A stretch of 39,977 nt of DNA from JAZOTM01 sp045657625 (lineage in GTDB: Bacteria; Bacillota; Clostridia; Lachnospirales; Lachnospiraceae), in assembly GCA_045657625.1 (NCBI GenBank), contig JAZOTM010000032.1, positions 1 to 39,977 on the forward strand, read 5' to 3'. Shown piece after piece: positions 35,662 to 39,977 of this stretch (its first letter is position 1; the number at the start of each line of letters is the position of its first letter). Made by a program: the position numbers and the translations under genes. The notes under the pieces are model-generated. The model searched no databases and was not told the DNA's origin. It worked only from the letters and a program-made list of their open reading frames with translations.

Positions 35662-37983
35662 TTAAACGAGTGCTTCCTTCAGCACTTCTGTCATTGTTTC
35701 CACAAATTTGATTTGAAGACCTTTCCGAATCTCTTCTGACAATTCTTCAATATCCTTTTGGTTTTTCTTAGGTACTAATACCTTAGTAATGCCGGCATTT
35801 TTTGCTGCCAACAATTTTTCTTTCAAACCACCAATTGGAAGGACTCTGCCTCGTAAGGTGATTTCTCCGGTCATCGCTAAATCCGCGTATACCGGTCTCT
35901 TAATAATGGCAGATAAAATAGCCGTTGCCATGGTAATACCTGCAGAAGGGCCATCCTTAGGCACAGCTCCCTCCGGAATATGAATATGAATATCATGTTC
36001 AAAGAAAAAGTCCTTTGGGATCTCATATTCTTCACTTACAGAACGAATATAACTAATTCCTGTTTTTGCAGATTCTTTCATGACATCTCCAAGTTGTCCG
36101 GTAAGTTGGAATTCTCCTTTTCCCGGCATTACGTTGACTTCGATTTCCAACGTATCTCCACCTACGCTGGTCCAAGCAAGTCCACGTACAATTCCGATTT
36201 CATCCGTTTTATTCTTCATATCAAAAGTATAACGTGGCTTTCCAAGATACTGTTCCAAATTCTGTTTTGTAATATGTATGGTAGTCTCTTTTCCTTCGTA
36301 GATTTCTCTGGCAACTTTTCTACAGATTTCTCCGATTTTACGCTCTAAATTACGTACTCCGGCCTCTCTGGTATATTGCTGAATCAACAATTTTAAAGCA
36401 CCCTTGGTAATCGAAAACTGACTCTTTTTCAAGCCATTCTTTTCCATCTGTTTGCCAATCAAATGTTCTTCTGCAATATGTGCCTTTTCATTTTCCGTAT
36501 AAGAAGACACCTCTATAATTTCCATACGATCCAGCAATGGTCTTGGAATATCCTGCAGAGAATTAGCCGTTGCAATAAACATGACTTCTGACAAATCCAA
36601 CGGTAACTCCACATAATGATCACGGAAGGTTTTATTTTGCTCCGGATCCAACACTTCCAACAAGGCAGAAGCAGTATCCCCTCTTCGGTCCGCACCGACT
36701 TTGTCAATCTCATCCAACAAAATCATGGGATTTTTCACTCCGGCATAACGCAATGCATTGGCTAAACGTCCCGGCATAGCTCCCACATAGGTTCTACGAT
36801 GTCCACGAATCTCCGCTTCGTCTCGAACACCACCCAAACCGATTCTTACATACTTCTTTTCCAAGGCTTTGGCTACAGACTTTGCAACACTAGTCTTACC
36901 GGTTCCCGGAGGTCCCACCAGACATACAATGGGGCTTTCTCCTTTTTTGGTCAAATTCCGTACTGCCAAAAATTCCAGCATGCGCTCTTTGACCTTTTCC
37001 ATGCCATAGTGTTCCTCATTCAACACTTCTTCTGCATGTTTTAAATCCTGATTGTCCTCAGACATTTTATTCCATGGCAATTCCAGTAAAGTCTCAATAT
37101 AGCCTCTCACTACTGCACTTTCTGAAGAAGATCCGGAAATACGGCGGAATCTTTCCACTTCCTTTCGAATACGTTCCTTTACTTCCACTGAAGCATCTAA
37201 TTTTTCTGTATCCTCCAAGAATTGATCGATATCGGATTCAATATTCTCTTCGCCCAATTCTTTCCGAATCACCTTAATATGTTCTCGCAGCAAATATTCT
37301 TTTTGATTCTTGTCTACCTGTTGCTTTACTTTTTCCTCGATTTCCTGTCGGAATCCAACAATATCAATTTCTGACAACAAAAGACGCGTTACGAATTCGT
37401 AACGCTGCATCATCGTTTCTTTTTCCAAATAAGCCTGTTTATCCTCGTATCCAAAAGGAAGATTATTCATGACTTGTTTCATGATTTCCTCAAGATCTCG
37501 GATTTGCTCCACCTGCTTCAGAAACTTTTTACTGATTTTACTATTTACTTCCGCATAGTTGTTTAAGTTATCCCTTACGGAACGAACCATCGCCATGGTT
37601 TCAATTTCTGTCAAAGAAATCTCTTCTTCGGATTCTTCCACGCCTACGCGAAACACCAGAAATTTTTCTTTTTCTGATTTCACACGTTCCAATCTTCTAA
37701 CACGGGTCTCTGCCTTTGTCAAAACACGCACTACATGATTTGGCATTTTCACCACCTGGCGAATTTCGGCGATAATACCTATTTCGTATAAATCATCTTC
37801 TTCCGGAGATTCCGTTTCCATATTTTTTTGGGTGACCAGAAAAATCTTCTGGTCACCCATCATTGCTTCTTCAACGGCTCGGATTGATTTCTTACGACTG
37901 ATATCAAAATGTGCGATCATTCCCGGCAAAAAAGTAATGCCTCTTAAGGCTACTGCCGGAAGCTCATAAGTCTCTCGAATCAC
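35662..37983 (-). CDS. lon: ATP-dependent protease Lon
   Basis: Cytosolic AAA+ protease that degrades misfolded and regulatory proteins. The 773-residue LonA form has an N-terminal substrate-binding domain (about 1-200), a coiled middle, AAA+ motifs GPPGTGKT (Walker A) and ILLDEIDK (Walker B), and a C-terminal protease domain with the catalytic Ser in KDGPSAGI and the catalytic Lys in GGLKEKLLAAKNAG. The start is a GTG at 37983, 8 nt after AAGGAG. It lies 12 bp after clpX and 10 bp before engB, so it is part of the clpX-lon-engB transcript. Confidence 0.97.
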   Translation of the reverse strand: MIRETYELPAVALRGITFLPGMIAHFDISRKKSIRAVEEAMMGDQKIFLVTQKNMETESPEEDDLYEIGIIAEIRQVVKMPNHVVRVLTKAETRVRRLERVKSEKEKFLVFRVGVEESEEEISLTEIETMAMVRSVRDNLNNYAEVNSKISKKFLKQVEQIRDLEEIMKQVMNNLPFGYEDKQAYLEKETMMQRYEFVTRLLLSEIDIVGFRQEIEEKVKQQVDKNQKEYLLREHIKVIRKELGEENIESDIDQFLEDTEKLDASVEVKERIRKEVERFRRISGSSSESAVVRGYIETLLELPWNKMSEDNQDLKHAEEVLNEEHYGMEKVKERMLEFLAVRNLTKKGESPIVCLVGPPGTGKTSVAKSVAKALEKKYVRIGLGGVRDEAEIRGHRRTYVGAMPGRLANALRYAGVKNPMILLDEIDKVGADRRGDTASALLEVLDPEQNKTFRDHYVELPLDLSEVMFIATANSLQDIPRPLLDRMEIIEVSSYTENEKAHIAEEHLIGKQMEKNGLKKSQFSITKGALKLLIQQYTREAGVRNLERKIGEICRKVAREIYEGKETTIHITKQNLEQYLGKPRYTFDMKNKTDEIGIVRGLAWTSVGGDTLEIEVNVMPGKGEFQLTGQLGDVMKESAKTGISYIRSVSEEYEIPKDFFFEHDIHIHIPEGAVPKDGPSAGITMATAILSAIIKRPVYADLAMTGEITLRGRVLPIGGLKEKLLAAKNAGITKVLVPKKNQKDIEELSEEIRKGLQIKFVETMTEVLKEALV

Positions 37984-37995
37984 TACACTTACTCC

Positions 37996-39261
37996 TTATG
38001 CGCTGATTTTCTTTGTTTTGTTTTCCTTTGCTTCAATCACTTTTGTTTCCTGATTTACCAGTTCTCTTGTGATATTGCAATGCTTCATCTTATCATCGGA
38101 TGGGATGCGATACATCAAATCCATCATGGTTTCTTCCATGATTGCACGAAGTCCTCTGGCTCCTGTTTCTCTGGCAATGGTCTTCTCTGCGATAGCACGA
38201 AGTGCATCATCATCAAAGGTTAATTCCACACCGTCTAATTCAAATAAACGACGATACTGTTTTACCAAAGAATTCTTCGGTTCGGTTAAAATACGAACCA
38301 TTGCATCTAAGTCCAAGTTATCCAAAGATACAACAATCGGTACACGTCCCACAAATTCCGGAATCAAACCAAACTTCATTAAATCCTGTGGCATAGCATG
38401 TTTGAAAGCTTCTCCCACATTCTGTTCGGATTTGTCTGTGATTTCTGCACCGAATCCAATGGAACTCTTACTCATTCTATTTTCAATGATCTTTTCCAAT
38501 CCATCAAAAGCACCACCACAAATAAATAAGATATTTGTAGTATCAATTTGAATCAATTCCTGTTGTGGATGTTTTCTTCCACCCTGTGGCGGAACTGATG
38601 CAATGGTACCTTCCAAAATTTTCAAAAGTGCCTGCTGAACACCTTCTCCGGAAACATCTCTGGTAATAGAAACATTTTCGCTTTTCTTGCTGACCTTATC
38701 TACCTCATCAATATAAACGATACCGTACTGTGCACGTTCAATATCGTAATCTGCAGCTTGAATCAGCTTTAACAAAATGTTTTCTACGTCCTCACCTACA
38801 TATCCGGCTTCTGTTAAAGTGGTGGCATCTGCGATTGCAAATGGTACATTCAACACTCTCGCTAAAGTCTGTGCAAGTAAGGTTTTTCCGGAACCGGTCG
38901 GTCCCAACATCAAAATATTACTTTTTTGCAATTCTACATCGGAATCAGACTGATCTGCCATGATTCTCTTGTAATGGTTGTATACAGCAACAGATAGCAC
39001 TTTCTTTGCTGCATCCTGGCCAATAACATAATCATCCAAAAAAGCCTTCATTTCTTCCGGCTTAATTAAATTGATTTCCTGTTTGCTATCGGCAACTTCA
39101 TATTCGTCTTCAAACTCTTCTTCTATGATTTCCGCACAGATATCTACGCATTCATCGCAAATATATGCACCATTAGGGCCGGCAATCAGTTTGCGAACCT
39201 GCCCCTGGCTTTTCCCGCAAAAGGAGCATTTGATTTTATCTTCCTCGTTTCTTCCTGCCAT
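37996..39261 (-). CDS. clpX: ClpX, ATPase subunit of the ClpXP protease
   Basis: Unfoldase that feeds tagged proteins into ClpP. The 421-residue chain has the N-terminal zinc finger (CSFCGK then CDECVDIC, four Cys), Walker A GPTGSGKT, Walker B IVYIDEVDK, the GYVG pore loop and the IGFGA loop that docks on ClpP. GAAAGGGG precedes the ATG. It begins 20 bp after clpP and ends 12 bp before lon, so clpP-clpX-lon-engB form one operon. Confidence 0.97.
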   Translation of the reverse strand: MAGRNEEDKIKCSFCGKSQGQVRKLIAGPNGAYICDECVDICAEIIEEEFEDEYEVADSKQEINLIKPEEMKAFLDDYVIGQDAAKKVLSVAVYNHYKRIMADQSDSDVELQKSNILMLGPTGSGKTLLAQTLARVLNVPFAIADATTLTEAGYVGEDVENILLKLIQAADYDIERAQYGIVYIDEVDKVSKKSENVSITRDVSGEGVQQALLKILEGTIASVPPQGGRKHPQQELIQIDTTNILFICGGAFDGLEKIIENRMSKSSIGFGAEITDKSEQNVGEAFKHAMPQDLMKFGLIPEFVGRVPIVVSLDNLDLDAMVRILTEPKNSLVKQYRRLFELDGVELTFDDDALRAIAEKTIARETGARGLRAIMEETMMDLMYRIPSDDKMKHCNITRELVNQETKVIEAKENKTKKISA

Positions 39262-39281
39262 AAAAGTCCCCTTTCAATTAC

Positions 39282-39866
39282 TTAATTATTCTTTTCAATA
39301 ATACTGTCAATCAGACCGTAATCCAAAGCTTCCTGCGCACTGAGCCAGTAATCTCTTTCTGTATCAGCAGCTACCTGCTCATATGGCTTACCGGTATTCT
39401 GAGCCAGTAATTCATTTAATTTCTTCTTTGTCTTTAAAATATTTTCTGCAGCAATCTGAATCTCTGTTGCCTGTCCTTTTGCTCCACCGGAAGGCTGATG
39501 AATCATAACTTCTGCATTTGGAAGCGCATAACGTTTTCCTTTTGCTCCACCTGCTAAAAGAAATGCGCCCATGCTGGCTGCCATACCAATACAAATGGTT
39601 GATACATCACACTTGATGTACTGCATCGTATCGTAAATAGCCATTCCACTCGTTACCTCTCCACCCGGAGAATTGATGTATAAATGAATGTCCTTATTTG
39701 GATCTTCAGATTCCAAGAAAAGTAACTGTGCCACAACCAAACTTCCTGTCGTTGCGTTTACTTCCTCTCCAAGGAAAATAATACGTTCCTTTAAAAGTCT
39801 GGAATAAATATCGTAAGAGCGTTCTCCTCTACTGGTCTGTTCAATGACGTAAGGTACTAAACTCAT
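39282..39866 (-). CDS. clpP: ATP-dependent Clp protease proteolytic subunit ClpP
   Basis: Serine protease that forms the barrel of ClpXP and ClpCP. The 194-residue protein has the complete triad: Ser in GMAASMGAF, His in MIHQPSGG and Asp in ERDYWLS. I use the ATG at 39866, which follows GAGGAGG by 6 nt and gives the standard start MSLVPYVIEQTSRGERSYD; the frame opens 11 codons earlier. It is the first gene after the terminator of tig. I do not see a CtsR heptad repeat in the 80 bp upstream that are visible. Confidence 0.97.
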   Translation of the reverse strand: MSLVPYVIEQTSRGERSYDIYSRLLKERIIFLGEEVNATTGSLVVAQLLFLESEDPNKDIHLYINSPGGEVTSGMAIYDTMQYIKCDVSTICIGMAASMGAFLLAGGAKGKRYALPNAEVMIHQPSGGAKGQATEIQIAAENILKTKKKLNELLAQNTGKPYEQVAADTERDYWLSAQEALDYGLIDSIIEKNN

Positions 39867-39897
39867 GGAAATCCTCCTCAAACTTCGGGATAAAAAC

Positions 39898-39929
39898 AAA
39901 AAGGGGCACAGCGGGTTTCGCCGTGCCCC
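39898..39929 (-). terminator. Intrinsic terminator between tig and clpP
   Basis: On the minus strand an 11-bp GC-rich stem GGGGCACGGCG / CGCTGTGCCCC (one G-U pair) is followed by T5. It separates clpP from the upstream gene, so clpP either has its own promoter between 39870 and 39900, where none is clear, or depends on partial read-through. Confidence 0.85.
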
Positions 39930-39945
39930 GCCCTCTTAATGCTTA

Positions 39946-39977
39946 CTATACTTCTTTTGCAGCTTCAGTAACGAGTT
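39946..39977 (-). CDS. tig: C-terminal end of an upstream gene, probably trigger factor
   Basis: Only nine codons and a stop are in the window: LVTEAAKEV followed by TAG and, after it, TAA. The ending and the position just upstream of clpP-clpX-lon match trigger factor, a ribosome-bound chaperone, in many Firmicutes. The visible residues are too few to prove it, so the name rests mainly on gene order. Confidence 0.5.
   Translation of the reverse strand, partial: LVTEAAKEV

Noticed and set aside
39867..39945. CtsR or CIRCE heat-shock operator upstream of clpP
   Set aside because: Neither the CtsR heptad repeat nor the TTAGCACTC/GAGTGCTAA pair is present; the visible palindrome is the terminator of the upstream gene.

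Overview
The window is a compact, low-GC chromosomal segment of a Gram-positive anaerobe of the class Clostridia, most probably Lachnospiraceae. Pointers are the AT-rich third positions, strong AGGAGG-type ribosome sites with several TTG/GTG starts, a degenerate HPr-like protein, an acidic DEETPL segment before the C-terminal membrane helix of a surface protein, a single-chain long PurL, and the order tig-clpP-clpX-lon-engB. The taxon is inferred from gene content; no rRNA or tRNA is present. There is no phage, transposase, CRISPR array or other obvious defence island.

Layout. 1-980 (minus): the 5' end of dnaE, cut by the window edge. 981-1396: a long gap built from nested inverted repeats. 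1397-5201: a patatin-like hydrolase gene, then a galactan locus in which a secreted GH53 lipoprotein with a C-terminal carbohydrate-binding region is divergent from an AraC regulator. 5202-5508: a second large palindromic element followed by a terminator. 5509-8367: a 952-residue cell-surface coiled-coil protein. 8541-10182: a CPBP membrane protease and an EF-hand-like protein, both with TTG starts. 10233-13078: an Mrp/ApbC ATPase, a split ThrE-type exporter pair and a small lipoprotein. 13233-18383: a sugar locus in which a cytoplasmic GH106-like glycosidase and a PTS EIIBC permease are divergent from a second AraC regulator. 18447-21330: trkA-trkH potassium uptake. 21408-23774: an XPD/DinG-like helicase with an N-terminal nuclease-like domain. 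23940-24167: the HPr-like protein. 24487-27929: a heterodimeric ABC exporter with one degenerate ATPase site. 28001-28753: exonuclease III. 28846-32619: purL, divergent from a LysR regulator (32796-33680). 33746-39977 (minus): a proteostasis block, reading from the right edge as tig (end only), clpP, clpX, lon, engB, mecA and a small unknown protein coupled to mecA.

The genes form short operons separated by clear intrinsic terminators, many shared by convergent genes. Two glycan-use loci each pair enzymes with a divergent AraC regulator: GH53 would cut beta-1,4-galactan outside the cell, while the PTS/GH106-like pair would import and split a small glycoside inside it. The right 6 kb concentrates protein quality control (ClpXP, Lon, MecA) with the ribosome-assembly GTPase EngB.

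Most of the window is ordinary core genome. The least explained parts are the two large palindromic intergenic elements (about 1145-1295 and 5216-5458), the PTS-coupled GH106-like enzyme, the protein coupled to MecA, the big coiled-coil surface protein and the HPr-like protein without the phospho-histidine motif. I found no convincing evidence of a wholly new multi-gene system.
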